A stretch of DNA of 64,000 nt from Flavobacteriaceae bacterium (GTDB lineage: Bacteria > Bacteroidota > Bacteroidia > Flavobacteriales > Flavobacteriaceae): positions 1 to 64,000 of the forward strand of contig JAENXC010000016.1 in assembly GCA_016649715.1 (NCBI GenBank), written 5' to 3'. The translations under genes were made by a program, and so were the position numbers. Under the pieces are notes generated by a model that was not told the origin of the DNA, ran no database searches, and saw only the letters and a program-made list of their open reading frames with translations. Shown piece by piece: positions 9,751-18,966 of the stretch (the first letter of the stretch is position 1; every line of letters begins with the position of its first letter).

Positions 9751-9758
9751 TACCTTTG
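9751..9758 (+). promoter_or_regulatory. Putative promoter -7 element of the PLP synthase gene
   Basis: TACCTTTG is an exact TAnnTTTG match lying 14 bases after the upstream stop codon. The transcribed leader (about 9765-9851) contains a CTGCCCG..GGGAGGCAGGCGGG imperfect palindrome of the dispersed GC-rich type also seen at 4.2 and 47.1 kb. Confidence 0.6.
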
Positions 9759-9851
9759 TGCGGTTAAAATCTGCCCGTGCGATTTCCTTTATAGGGAGGC
9801 AGGCGGGTTTCAGTTTCAAACTGAAGTCATTTTAAAACGAACTCCCTCTTT

Positions 9852-10889
9852 ATGAAAGAAGAAATAAAAGCCCACAATAACGTGTTGGAACTTATAGGCA
9901 ACACACCGTTGATTAAGCTTAACAAGATTGCCCGAGAAATGAAGGGTAATTATTTCGCAAAAGTTGAAGCGTTCAATCCCGGGCACTCTACCAAAGACCG
10001 CATTGCACTTTATATTATTGAAGAAGCCGAAAGAACAGGAATCCTTAAACCGGGCGATACCATTATTGAAACCACCAGTGGCAACACAGGTTTCAGTTTA
10101 GCAATGGTAAGCATTATAAAAGGTTACGAATGTATTTTGGCAGTTAGCTCGAAATCATCGGCAGACAAAATTGATATGCTGAAAACAATGGGAGCCAAGG
10201 TTTATGTTTGCCCAGCCCACGTTAGTGCAGATGATCCACGTTCGTATTACGAAGTGGCTAAAAAACTTCACAGTGAAATAAAAGGTTCGGTGTACATCAA
10301 CCAATATTTCAACGAGTTGAACATTGATGCACACTACCTAACCACAGGTCCCGAAATTTGGGAACAGACTGCTGGAAAAATCACACACTTGGTAGCTTGC
10401 AGCGGAACTGGAGGAACAATATCTGGCGTGGCCCGTTTTTTAAAAGAAAAAAACCCGAACATACGAGTTATAGGAATTGACGCTTACGGCTCCGTTCTTC
10501 AGAAATATCACCAAACCAAAGTGTTTGACGCGAATGAAATCTATCCATACCGAATTGAAGGTCTGGGTAAAAATTTAATTCCAACGGCTACGGATTTCAA
10601 TATAATTGACAAATTTGTAAAAGTTACTGACGAAAGCAGCGCACATACCGCACGCGAACTGGCAAAAACAGAAGGCCTATTTGTGGGTTACACCAGCGGC
10701 GCGGCAATGCAAGGTTTAAAACAGTTGGAAGCAGAAGGCGAATTTGACGAGAACAGCAACATTGTTGTTATTTTCCCAGACCACGGTTCACGCTATATGA
10801 GCAAGATTTACAACGACGAATGGATGAGCCAGCAAGGTTTCTTTGATTCTGAATCTGCCGAGATACATAAGATTGAATACATAAAATAA
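9852..10889 (+). CDS. PLP-dependent cysteine/cysteate synthase-like enzyme
   Basis: A 345-residue fold-type II PLP enzyme of the cysteine synthase/cystathionine beta-synthase group. The PLP lysine sits in HSTKDR (most cysteine synthases have SVKDR), the substrate loop is TTSGNTG, the phosphate loop is GTGGTISG, and the C-terminal TSGAAMQG block is present. A tail of about 35 residues extends past the usual CysK end. Its neighbour downstream on the same strand is an alpha-oxoamine synthase. In flavobacterial sulfonolipid synthesis a cysteate synthase of this superfamily supplies cysteate to such an acyltransferase, so I infer cysteate synthase. Plain cysteine synthase or cystathionine synthase remain possible. 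Confidence 0.75.
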   Translation: MKEEIKAHNNVLELIGNTPLIKLNKIAREMKGNYFAKVEAFNPGHSTKDRIALYIIEEAERTGILKPGDTIIETTSGNTGFSLAMVSIIKGYECILAVSSKSSADKIDMLKTMGAKVYVCPAHVSADDPRSYYEVAKKLHSEIKGSVYINQYFNELNIDAHYLTTGPEIWEQTAGKITHLVACSGTGGTISGVARFLKEKNPNIRVIGIDAYGSVLQKYHQTKVFDANEIYPYRIEGLGKNLIPTATDFNIIDKFVKVTDESSAHTARELAKTEGLFVGYTSGAAMQGLKQLEAEGEFDENSNIVVIFPDHGSRYMSKIYNDEWMSQQGFFDSESAEIHKIEYIK

Positions 10890-10917
10890 TTTTAGACTTA
10901 CGATTTATGATTTATGG

Positions 10918-10950
10918 AACCGGTTGAGCATTTTTCAATCGGTTTTTTAT
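10918..10950 (+). terminator. Intrinsic terminator
   Basis: Stem AACCGGTTGA..TCAATCGGTT with one wobble pair, followed by a T run, downstream of the PLP synthase gene. Confidence 0.75.
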
Positions 10951-10954
10951 TAAT

Positions 10955-10982
10955 GTAGGCGCGAGGTTAATCGCGCGCCTAC
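10955..10982. repeat. GC-rich palindrome
   Basis: A perfect nine-base inverted repeat GTAGGCGCG..CGCGCCTAC with a ten-base spacer, just after the terminator. It stands out from the AT-rich background and resembles a dispersed REP-like element. Confidence 0.55.
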
Positions 10983-11031
10983 GAAACCTAAAATCTCACG
11001 GCTAAAATCTAAAATCTAATTTTAATTTAAT

Positions 11032-11039
11032 TATTTTTG
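11032..11039 (+). promoter_or_regulatory. Putative promoter -7 element of the alpha-oxoamine synthase gene
   Basis: TATTTTTG is an exact TAnnTTTG match, 25 bases before the chosen ATG. The gene therefore appears to have its own promoter beyond the upstream terminator. Confidence 0.55.
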
Positions 11040-11064
11040 TCCCACATTTTTAACAAAAGTTTTG

Positions 11065-12324
11065 ATGAAAGATTTATTTGCAAAAATATATAAAGATAAA
11101 GGTCCGTTGGGAAAATGGGCTGAACAAGCAGAAGGCTATTTTGTGTTTCCAAAACTAGAAGGTCCAATCTCCAACAGAATGAAGTTCAAAGGCAAAGAAG
11201 TAATCACTTGGAGCATCAATGATTATTTGGGCCTTGCCAACCATCCAGAAGTTCGGAAAGTAGATGCCGAAGCCGCAGCAAAGTGGGGCTCTGCTTACCC
11301 AATGGGCGCTCGAATGATGAGTGGCCACACTGATCTTCACGAACAATTGCAACGAGAACTCGCAGCATTTGTTAATAAAGAAGCGGCTTATCTCTTGAAT
11401 TTCGGGTACCAAGGAATGGTTTCAACTATAGATGCCCTCGTTTCAAAGGACGATGTGATTGTTTATGATGTTGATGCACATGCTTGTATTATTGACGGGG
11501 TTCGACTTCATTTGGGGCAACGCTTCACCTATAGGCACAACGATATGGAAAGTATCGAAAAAAACCTGCAGCGCGCCACCAAAGTTGCCGAAAAAACTGG
11601 CGGCGGAATTCTTCTTATTTCCGAAGGTGTTTTCGGAATGCGCGGCGAGCAGGGAAAATTGAAAGAAATTATTGCACTTAAGAAAAAATACAATTTCCGC
11701 TTTTTTGTAGATGATGCCCACGGTTTCGGAACACTAGGTAAAACAGGTGCCGGAGCAGGCGAGGAGCAAGGCGTGCAGGATGGAATTGACGTATATTTTG
11801 CCACTTTCGCAAAATCTATGGCGAGTACAGGTGCGTTTATTGCCGGCGATGAGGAAATAATGAATTACCTAAAATACAACCTGCGTTCACAGATGTTTGC
11901 AAAATCATTGCAGATGGTTTTGGTGGAAGGCGCATTGAAGCGTTTGGATATGATCCGAACTATGCCCGAACTGAAAGAAAAGCTTTGGGAAAACGTAAAT
12001 GCCTTACAAGGCGGACTAAAAAAGAGAGGTTTTGATATTGGAACAACGCAAAGTTGCGTTACGCCAGTATATTTGAAAGGAAGCATTCCTGAAGCGATGG
12101 CATTAGTAAAAGACCTTCGCGAAAATCACGGAATATTCTGTTCTATAGTGGTATATCCTGTTATACCTAAGGGATTGATTCTTTTAAGAATGATACCAAC
12201 AGCTACACACACAATGAAGGATATTGATGAAACTTTGGAAGCTTTTTCAGCAATCCGTGAGCGATTGGAGAATGGAACTTACAAACGTCTTTCTGCGGCT
12301 GTTGCTGAGGCAATGGGAGAATAA
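11065..12324 (+). CDS. Serine palmitoyltransferase-like / cysteate fatty acyltransferase
   Basis: A 419-residue alpha-oxoamine synthase (AONS/KBL/SPT group) that condenses an amino acid with an acyl thioester and releases CO2. It shows NDYLGLANHP, GARMMSGH, the VDDAHGFGTLG aspartate-histidine block and the PLP lysine in TFAKSMASTG. I choose the ATG at 11065 over the TTG three bases before it. In flavobacteria, enzymes of this clade make 3-ketosphinganine from serine or 3-ketocapnine from cysteate. The cysteate-synthase-like gene upstream and the YghO-like acyltransferase facing it favour lipid synthesis over biotin or threonine metabolism. Substrate choice is inferred. Confidence 0.8.
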   Translation: MKDLFAKIYKDKGPLGKWAEQAEGYFVFPKLEGPISNRMKFKGKEVITWSINDYLGLANHPEVRKVDAEAAAKWGSAYPMGARMMSGHTDLHEQLQRELAAFVNKEAAYLLNFGYQGMVSTIDALVSKDDVIVYDVDAHACIIDGVRLHLGQRFTYRHNDMESIEKNLQRATKVAEKTGGGILLISEGVFGMRGEQGKLKEIIALKKKYNFRFFVDDAHGFGTLGKTGAGAGEEQGVQDGIDVYFATFAKSMASTGAFIAGDEEIMNYLKYNLRSQMFAKSLQMVLVEGALKRLDMIRTMPELKEKLWENVNALQGGLKKRGFDIGTTQSCVTPVYLKGSIPEAMALVKDLRENHGIFCSIVVYPVIPKGLILLRMIPTATHTMKDIDETLEAFSAIRERLENGTYKRLSAAVAEAMGE

Positions 12325-12328
12325 AAAA

Positions 12329-12389
12329 AATTCCTGCGAAGGCAGGAATCTCAATATTGAAAATCCACCTTTTTTGGGTGGATTTTTTT
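12329..12389. terminator. Bidirectional terminator between convergent genes
   Basis: Two hairpins lie between the convergent genes: ATTCCTGC..GCAGGAAT (12330-12349) and AAATCCACC..GGTGGATTT (12361-12385), flanked by A and T runs that can serve both strands. Confidence 0.8.
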
Positions 12390-12390
12390 A

Positions 12391-13509
12391 TTAAATATCC
12401 TTCCTAAAAGTACTCCGCTCTTTATGTTGTACCGGATTATAATCCTTCCATAGCAATTGCACGGCCGTGTTTTCCTTTAACTCAGGGTTGGTTTCAACGG
12501 TGTGTATTCCTTTTGAATTGAAAAGGTGTTGCATTTCTTCAAAAATAATTGCAGTTACGCCTTTGCCTTGGTACTCGGGATCAATTCCTATTAAATAGAA
12601 AGCAGCGGTATCGTTCTTTTTCTGCGCTTGAAGTATATAATTCCACCCAATTGGGAACAATTTTCCGTTCGCTTTCTTCAAGGCCTTTGAAAAAGAGGTC
12701 ATCACGATTGAAAAGGCAATCAATTTTCCTGTTTCATCTTTTATACAGCAAATGTAATCTGGGTGGATAAAACTGAAGTATTTCTCTTTGTAATAATCAA
12801 TTTGATATTGCTGAATAGGTACAAACGTTTGGAGCGTATTATAAGTCTTATTAAGCAAACCGAACATGTCATCCACATAAGGCAAAATTTCTTTTTTGTC
12901 CTTAAATCGAATCACTGAAAGTTTATAGCGCTCACGCACAATCTTCGAAAACTTGGCAACTTTTTCAAAAATAGTATTCGGAATTTTGAGTCTGTATTCC
13001 ACCCAAGTTGCCTGCTTCTCAAAGCCTAATTTTTCAAGATGTTCTGCGTAGTAAGGGTAGTGATACCAAGTAATCATGGTGTTCATTTCTTCAAATCCCA
13101 CAGTGAGGATTCCGGCTTTTTCCATATTGCTGAAACCTACGGGGCCTTCGGCGTATTCCAGGTTGTGTTCACGACCTTTTTCATAGGCTTTTTCGAGTAG
13201 GGCTTTGGTCACTTCAATATCGTCAACCATATCCAACCAACCGAAACGGATTTTTTTCTTTCCCTGTTCGTTTACTTCCAAATGGTTCAGAATTACCGCA
13301 ATTCGCCCAACGATTTCACCATTTTTATAAGCTAAATAATACCAAGCATCCGCATTCTTAAAAACAGGGTTTTTTTTAGTATCCAAGGTTTCCATTTCGT
13401 CTTTAATAAGCGATGGAACCCAGTATTTACTGTCTTTGTAAAGTTTGAAGGGGAAAGTGACAAATTTTTTAAGATCACTTTTGGAGGTGGTTTGTTTTAC
13501 AGTAATCAT
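12391..13509 (-). CDS. YghO / bacterial ceramide synthase-like N-acyltransferase
   Basis: A 372-residue protein of the YghO family (GNAT-like fold), to which the bacterial ceramide synthase bCerS belongs. Visible hallmarks are the N-terminal FVTFPFKLYKDSKYWVPSL segment, the central YAEGPVGFSNMEKAG loop, TMITWYHYPYYAEHLEKLGF, and a C-terminal GNAT half with LIGIDPEYQGKGV. The ATG at 13509 is preferred because it leaves ten bases to the upstream gene; the next ATG upstream would overlap it. It converges on the alpha-oxoamine synthase. I infer N-acylation of a sphingoid or capnine base. Many homologues are annotated only as N-acetyltransferase. Confidence 0.7.
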   Translation of the reverse strand: MITVKQTTSKSDLKKFVTFPFKLYKDSKYWVPSLIKDEMETLDTKKNPVFKNADAWYYLAYKNGEIVGRIAVILNHLEVNEQGKKKIRFGWLDMVDDIEVTKALLEKAYEKGREHNLEYAEGPVGFSNMEKAGILTVGFEEMNTMITWYHYPYYAEHLEKLGFEKQATWVEYRLKIPNTIFEKVAKFSKIVRERYKLSVIRFKDKKEILPYVDDMFGLLNKTYNTLQTFVPIQQYQIDYYKEKYFSFIHPDYICCIKDETGKLIAFSIVMTSFSKALKKANGKLFPIGWNYILQAQKKNDTAAFYLIGIDPEYQGKGVTAIIFEEMQHLFNSKGIHTVETNPELKENTAVQLLWKDYNPVQHKERSTFRKDI

Positions 13510-13519
13510 ATTCAAAATG

Positions 13520-14503
13520 CTATTGTTCGCCGTTGTCTTCAAGATTCAATTCGTCTTTGCGTTCTTGTTTTTTATTCTTTGCTTTTTCTTCCTTCTTTTC
13601 TTTTTTGATAGCTTTATCTTCCAAAAATTCATCCTTGTTGTGCATATCAAAACGGTACGCCATTCCAGCTCTTGCGTAAAATTTTGAAGGTGTATCCTTA
13701 AAGCTGTAGGTAAGCGAAAGATCTACTTGCAAATTTCCATTAACCAGTGCAGCAGCTCCACCACGAACCAATTGGTCTGAATAGAAATCACTTTTTAAAC
13801 CTTGGTTTTCAAGAAAAACTGAAAAATAGCGGTTGGTTGCGTGTGTGAGGGTAACAATATAGCCGTATGTGGGGAAATCAGTTGTCACTCGGTCAACAAT
13901 TATATTAGTCACAAAAACCCACCCACCAATAAAATTGTTTTGCGTGGAAAGCACCAATTTCGGACTAATTTTGGCTTCTGCTTCGGGCGTAAATGGATTG
14001 TCTGCAAAGTCAAAATTAGCACCTGCATAGATTGAAATTGCAGGAATTAAATCTTTCCATTGGTTTTTATGGTTCGCCTTCCAACTATACAGATTAGGGC
14101 CTTCTAAATCGCGTTTTCTGTATGGGTCGTAAACCAAATATTTCGCGCCCAGTGTATTGCTTTTAAAGTTTGAAAGACTGTATTCCCTTGCAGAGGAGGA
14201 CCGATTATCAGTAACCTTGTTCGATTGAAATTCGCCCATCAAGCTAACTTCCAGCCGTTCTTTCCAAAAACCGTATCGAATGGAATAATCTATAGCCAAT
14301 CCGTTGGTTTCAGTTTTCAAAAGATTGTGTTTTTCCTTTCCGTAGCTTATTCCGGATTCAAACTGAAGCACGTTGGTGCCTACCGAAAATGCCCCCTGGG
14401 ACCCGCCGGGACGGTTGGTGTTTATCATTTCGGTGTATTGTGCCGAAGCATTTGAAAAAGTTATAAAACACAGCAGAAATAAATAGGGAAGTTTGAGGTT
14501 CAT
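13520..14503 (-). CDS. Outer-membrane beta-barrel transporter-like protein (MetA-pathway family)
   Basis: A 327-residue exported protein: signal peptide ending near SASAQ, then NTNRPGGSQGAFSVG, the start usual for the phenol-degradation-MetA-like outer-membrane family, and alternating beta strands up to YARAGMAYRF. The last 40 residues are a highly charged Lys/Glu tail (KKEKKEEKAKNKKQ), unusual after a barrel and perhaps periplasmic. It is promoter-proximal to the YghO-like gene, ten bases away, so the two likely form one operon; a lipid-related role would be by association only. Confidence 0.7.
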   Translation of the reverse strand: MNLKLPYLFLLCFITFSNASAQYTEMINTNRPGGSQGAFSVGTNVLQFESGISYGKEKHNLLKTETNGLAIDYSIRYGFWKERLEVSLMGEFQSNKVTDNRSSSAREYSLSNFKSNTLGAKYLVYDPYRKRDLEGPNLYSWKANHKNQWKDLIPAISIYAGANFDFADNPFTPEAEAKISPKLVLSTQNNFIGGWVFVTNIIVDRVTTDFPTYGYIVTLTHATNRYFSVFLENQGLKSDFYSDQLVRGGAAALVNGNLQVDLSLTYSFKDTPSKFYARAGMAYRFDMHNKDEFLEDKAIKKEKKEEKAKNKKQERKDELNLEDNGEQ

Positions 14504-14521
14504 AGAATGTTCGGTTTAGTT

Positions 14522-14529
14522 CAAAGATA
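14522..14529 (-). promoter_or_regulatory. Putative promoter -7 element, minus strand
   Basis: On the minus strand this reads TATCTTTG (TAnnTTTG), 18 bases before the start of the barrel protein gene. Confidence 0.6.
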
Positions 14530-14584
14530 TAGGAATTTACCATTAATTTAATAGTCAATATTCGTCTTTTTCTACTTCAATCCT

Positions 14585-14592
14585 TATTTTTG
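14585..14592 (+). promoter_or_regulatory. Putative promoter -7 element, plus strand
   Basis: TATTTTTG (TAnnTTTG), 17 bases before the DUF4834 start. With the minus-strand element at 14522 it forms a compact divergent promoter region. Confidence 0.55.
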
Positions 14593-14609
14593 GGCATAAT
14601 TTGACAATT

Positions 14610-14873
14610 ATGATGACATTCCTAAAAACGATATTAATCGTTCTTCTGGTATATTACGGGCTAAAGTTTCTTATTAAACTCGTAACCCCTTATTTAATGC
14701 GTTATATTTCGAAAAAAGCTGGACAACAATTTGAGCAATTTTTCGGTAATACTCCAGATATGAACACCCAGCGTGAAAAAGAAGGAAGCATAACCATCGA
14801 TAAAAATCCACAGAGTAATTCACGAACAAGTAAAAAAGTTGGGGAATATGTGGAGTTTGAGGAGGTGGAATGA
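14610..14873 (+). CDS. DUF4834 family small membrane protein
   Basis: An 87-residue protein with one N-terminal membrane segment (TILIVLLVYYGLKFLIKL), then a polar tail containing the family's KVGEYVEFEEVE end. Such proteins are common in Flavobacteriia directly upstream of yfhO-type genes and have no assigned function. Two ATGs (14610 and 14613) are equally plausible; a TTG at 14601 is less likely. The membrane segment predicts anchoring in the inner membrane with the tail exposed. Confidence 0.75.
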   Translation: MMTFLKTILIVLLVYYGLKFLIKLVTPYLMRYISKKAGQQFEQFFGNTPDMNTQREKEGSITIDKNPQSNSRTSKKVGEYVEFEEVE

Positions 14874-15030
14874 TGAGACGTTTTGACCCACGACGTTTTG
14901 ACTTACGGCGAATAGGCACAAATTTTTTAGTCGTGCATCAAATTGTCGTGGTTCGTGTTTCTCTTTTCAGTCGTGTATCAAACCGTCGTGGTTCGTGTTT
15001 CCCTTAACTCGTGGTTCGTGTTTCCAAAAA
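14874..15030 (+). repeat. Imperfect direct repeats between DUF4834 and yfhO-like genes
   Basis: Two ACGTTTTGAC units (near 14878 and 14893) are followed by three tandem-like copies of a TCGTGGTTCGTGTTTC unit, ending near 14962, 15002 and 15025. Two of these are preceded by an AGTCGTG.ATCAAA block. No hairpin or gene is apparent. Confidence 0.6.
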
Positions 15031-15070
15031 TATTCCCTAATTTCCCCACTTCATATCCATACATCAAATT

Positions 15071-17536
15071 ATGCAGCCCAACTATAAAAAATTTCTTCCC
15101 CATTTAGTTGTTTTCGTTTTGTTTATCGTTGCCGCACTGGCCTATTTCAATCCAGTTTTGCAGGGTAAAAAAATATTCCAAAGTGATATTGTACAATATT
15201 CAGGGATGGCAAAACAGCAAAACGATTTTAGAAAGGCTACGGGCGAAGAAACCTATTGGACCGATGCGGCTTTCGGCGGAATGCCAACCTATCAATTGGG
15301 TGCAAAATATCCAAACAATTACATAAAACAACTCGATCTGGCAATTCGTTTTCTGCCTCGTCCGGCTGATTATCTGTTCCTTTATTTAATAGGAATGTAC
15401 ATTCTCCTTTTGGTACTTAAAGTAGATTATAAATTGGCTTTTCTCGGCGCTTTGGCCTTTGGATTTTCAACCTATTTGATAATTATTTTGGGCGTTGGCC
15501 ACAACGCAAAAGCACACGCTATTGCTTATATGCCATTCGTTTTAAGCGGAATATTTCTGACTTTCCGCGGAAAATATCTCTGGGGCTTTTTATTGCTGAC
15601 GGTCTCCATGGCGTTGGAATTGGTGGCAAACCACTTTCAAATGACGTATTATTTGATGCTTTTGGCAGTAATAATCGGCATCGTTTATTTGATTGATGCT
15701 TTTAAAAAGAAATTGCTGCCACATTATTTTAAAGCAGTTGGTATAATGGTCGTTGGGGTTTTGGTTGCATTGGGCTTGAACGCCACAAATATTCTTGCCA
15801 CCAAAGAATACGCTGATACTTCAACGCGTGGAAAAACTGAATTGACCATCAACGCAGACGGCACACCGAAAGACAACAAAACAGGTCTCGATTTCGATTA
15901 TATAACCGAATACAGCTACGGAAAGCTGGAAAGTTTCAATCTGTTCATTCCCCGTTTTATGGGTGGGGGCTCTAGTGAACTTTTTCCAGAGGATTCTAAA
16001 ACAGTTGAAAACCTGATAAGGTCACAAATATCTTCCGATGAAGGTAACCAAATTTTAAGTTATGTGAATATGTACTGGGGAGAACAACCAATAGTTGCAG
16101 CTCCAGCATATATCGGAGCCATTATTATTTTTCTATCCATTTTAGCATTGTTCTTAATACGCGGGAGATTGAAGTGGTGGGTTGTTTCTGCATTTGTTTT
16201 GACGTTGCTTCTATCGTGGGGTAAAAACTTCAGTGGGCTAACAGAATTTTTTATAGATTATGTTCCGTTTTACGATAAATTCCGTGCGGTATCTTCAATT
16301 CAAGTTATTATCGAACTGATTCTTCCAGTACTTGCTGTCGTTGGTCTGCACCAGTTTTTCAATAAGTTTGAAAGAGAGAAAGAGAAGAAAAAAGCTTTAA
16401 TCTGGTCATCTGGATTAGTTATTGGCATTACTGTAATTTTTTATCTCTTTAAAAGTTCATTGTTCAGTTTCTCTACTGAAACTGACCGCTTGGTTGCAGA
16501 ACATTTTAAACTTCCATATTCCTTCATTGAAAGTTTGCGGGAAGACAGGATGTCTTTAATGTCAGAAGATACGCTTAGGTCATTAATATTTATAGTTTTG
16601 ACAGCAGGTACATTATGGCTTTTTATTAAAGGAAAGCTGAAAAAAAGTTTTGCGATAGCAGTACTTTCAATATTGATTCTTTTTGATTTAGTGGGAATTG
16701 ACCGAAGATATGTCAATAGTGAAGAGAAAAAAGATAATGGAATGAAGCAATGGGTGACAGAACGAGAATTGGAGCAGCCTTTTACTGAAAACGGTGCCGA
16801 TATTCAAATTTTAAAGGACGAAGGCCATTACCGCGTTTATGATGCCACCACCAACGCTTTCAACAGCGGTCGCGCCAGTTATTACCACAATGCGCTGGGT
16901 GGCTATCACGCTGCAAAGCCTGGACGGATGCAGGATTTGTTTGAGTTTTATATCAGCAAAGGCAACATCGGGATTCTAAATATGATGAATGTGCGCTACA
17001 TCATTACGCAAACTAAAAACGGCGGACCTGTAGCGCAACGAAATCCGTATGCTAACGGCGATGCTTGGTTTGTTGAAAACGTAATTCCCGAGGAAAATGC
17101 GAATGAGGAAATTCAGCTTTTGTACAGTTTGGATACCAAAAAAACGGCAATTGTCAACAAAGAATTCCTTTCAAAAATCCCGAACCAAAAAATAGAAAGA
17201 GACAGCACCGCAACCATTGAACTTTTCAGCTACCAGCCAAATAAATTGGTTTACGAAACTTCCACAAAATCGCCCCAATTGGCAATCTTTTCGGAAGTGT
17301 ATTATCCAATGGGTTGGAACGCATACATAAACGGAAAACCTGCGGAATACTTCCGGGCTGATTATACTTTGAGAGCCATGGTAATTCCCACAGGAAACAA
17401 TAAAATAGAATTCAAGTTCGAACCTAAGGTCATTCAAACGGGAAGTACCATTTCATTGGTTAGCACTATCGTTTTTCTTTTGATTTTATTAAGCGGATTG
17501 TATTTTGCTTTTCGGAAAAAAGAAGTGAAAGAATAA
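15071..17536 (+). CDS. YfhO family polytopic membrane protein
   Basis: An 821-residue integral membrane protein with about a dozen hydrophobic helices, a conserved periplasmic loop after the first helix (FQSDIVQYSGM, then FGGMPTYQLG), and a large C-terminal soluble domain ending with one more helix. These fit YfhO, a GT-C-fold-like family linked to glycosylation of lipoteichoic acid in Bacillus and of unknown substrate in Bacteroidota. A glycosyltransferase gene starts directly after its stop codon with no gap, so the two are probably co-translated and act on the same surface glycan. The length is normal for the family. Confidence 0.85.
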   Translation: MQPNYKKFLPHLVVFVLFIVAALAYFNPVLQGKKIFQSDIVQYSGMAKQQNDFRKATGEETYWTDAAFGGMPTYQLGAKYPNNYIKQLDLAIRFLPRPADYLFLYLIGMYILLLVLKVDYKLAFLGALAFGFSTYLIIILGVGHNAKAHAIAYMPFVLSGIFLTFRGKYLWGFLLLTVSMALELVANHFQMTYYLMLLAVIIGIVYLIDAFKKKLLPHYFKAVGIMVVGVLVALGLNATNILATKEYADTSTRGKTELTINADGTPKDNKTGLDFDYITEYSYGKLESFNLFIPRFMGGGSSELFPEDSKTVENLIRSQISSDEGNQILSYVNMYWGEQPIVAAPAYIGAIIIFLSILALFLIRGRLKWWVVSAFVLTLLLSWGKNFSGLTEFFIDYVPFYDKFRAVSSIQVIIELILPVLAVVGLHQFFNKFEREKEKKKALIWSSGLVIGITVIFYLFKSSLFSFSTETDRLVAEHFKLPYSFIESLREDRMSLMSEDTLRSLIFIVLTAGTLWLFIKGKLKKSFAIAVLSILILFDLVGIDRRYVNSEEKKDNGMKQWVTERELEQPFTENGADIQILKDEGHYRVYDATTNAFNSGRASYYHNALGGYHAAKPGRMQDLFEFYISKGNIGILNMMNVRYIITQTKNGGPVAQRNPYANGDAWFVENVIPEENANEEIQLLYSLDTKKTAIVNKEFLSKIPNQKIERDSTATIELFSYQPNKLVYETSTKSPQLAIFSEVYYPMGWNAYINGKPAEYFRADYTLRAMVIPTGNNKIEFKFEPKVIQTGSTISLVSTIVFLLILLSGLYFAFRKKEVKE

Positions 17537-18832
17537 ATGAAACGCGCCCTAATCATCACATACTATTGGCCTCCAGCGGGCGGTCCGGGCGTACAGCGAT
17601 GGTTAAAATTTGTAAAGTATTTTAGGGAATATGGTGTGGAACCGATTGTTTACGTTCCCGAAAACCCAAATTATCCATTAGTTGACAAAAATCTTTCTTC
17701 GGAAATTCCTTCGGATATTGAAATCATAAAACAGCCTATCAACGAGCCGTACCGTTTTGCGAAACTTTTATCAAAAAAGAAAACCAAAAAGATAAGCAGC
17801 GGCATTATTTCCAAAAAGGAGATTTCCGCGATGGAAAAGCTGATGCTTTACGTTCGCGGCAATTTTTTTATTCCCGATGCGCGCGTTGGTTGGGTGAAAC
17901 CTTCGGTTGAATTTCTTTCAAAGTATATTGCTGAAAATCCTGTAGATGTTGTGATAACAACGGGTCCGCCACACAGTCTTCACTTAATTGGAATGCAGCT
18001 TCAAAAAGGATTGAACGTAAAATGGATTGCAGATTTTCGCGATCCGTGGACTACAATTCATTACCACAAATCACTTCGGTTAAATAATGCTTCGGAACGA
18101 AAACACAAGGAATTGGAGGCTTTGGTTTTAAAGTCAGCAGATATAATTACCGTAACCAGCCCAACGACAAAGAAAGAGTTTGAAATGATTACAGAAACCC
18201 CAATTGAGGTTATTACCAACGGTTTTGACATTTCCGAAGAAATCAACTTTGAAATGGATTCCAACTTTTCAATTTCACATATTGGCTCACTTTTAAGCGA
18301 ACGGAATCCAGAAATTTTGTGGAAGATACTCGCTGAAATTTGCAGAGAAAACCCTTCTTTCAAAAATAATTTACAACTTAAATTTGCAGGAGCCGTAAGC
18401 GGTGAAGTAAAAAAAAGTCTTGAAAATTTTCAGCTTATTGAAAACTGTAATTTTTTGGGCTATGTTTCCCATTCCGAAGCTTTAAAACTGCAGCATCAAA
18501 GTCAAGTATTGCTTTTGGTGGAAATAAATAGTCCGGAAACCCGCGCCATCATTCCGGGTAAGCTTTTTGAATATATGGCTGCCAAACGCCCTATAATCGC
18601 GTTGGGACCAAAGGAAAGCGATATTGAAGGAATTATTGCTGAAACGAAATCTGGCAAATTCTTCGGCTATTGGGATAATGATGAATTAAAGACAGAAATC
18701 CTTCAATTATATGAACAATTCAAGACAGGAGATTTAACAATCGCTTCCGAAGGAATTGAAAAATACAGTAGGAGGGAACTGACAAAGGAGATGGCCTCTC
18801 TCATATTTCTTGCCGCTGAGGGAAACAGTTAA
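17537..18832 (+). CDS. Glycosyltransferase, GT-B fold (family 4-like)
   Basis: A 431-residue cytoplasmic enzyme. Its N-terminus TYYWPPAGGPGVQRWLKF is the typical glycine-rich start of GT4-like enzymes. The middle contains WIADFRDPW, and the C-terminal half holds LSERNPE, the donor-binding region and PGKLFEYMAAKRPI with a downstream acidic E. It abuts the YfhO-like gene without spacing, suggesting a shared envelope glycan or glycolipid pathway. Donor and acceptor sugars cannot be read from sequence. Confidence 0.85.
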   Translation: MKRALIITYYWPPAGGPGVQRWLKFVKYFREYGVEPIVYVPENPNYPLVDKNLSSEIPSDIEIIKQPINEPYRFAKLLSKKKTKKISSGIISKKEISAMEKLMLYVRGNFFIPDARVGWVKPSVEFLSKYIAENPVDVVITTGPPHSLHLIGMQLQKGLNVKWIADFRDPWTTIHYHKSLRLNNASERKHKELEALVLKSADIITVTSPTTKKEFEMITETPIEVITNGFDISEEINFEMDSNFSISHIGSLLSERNPEILWKILAEICRENPSFKNNLQLKFAGAVSGEVKKSLENFQLIENCNFLGYVSHSEALKLQHQSQVLLLVEINSPETRAIIPGKLFEYMAAKRPIIALGPKESDIEGIIAETKSGKFFGYWDNDELKTEILQLYEQFKTGDLTIASEGIEKYSRRELTKEMASLIFLAAEGNS

Positions 18833-18966
18833 ACATCATCCCTAAATAGATTCTTAAATATGCTGTTTAGTAGGTTCTCTGGCCTAAGTGTTTTCCACTT
18901 CTCTACATTGCCCTGACTTTCAATAAATTCGGAGTTTTACAAAAAACATCACCAGTGATAAAGACC

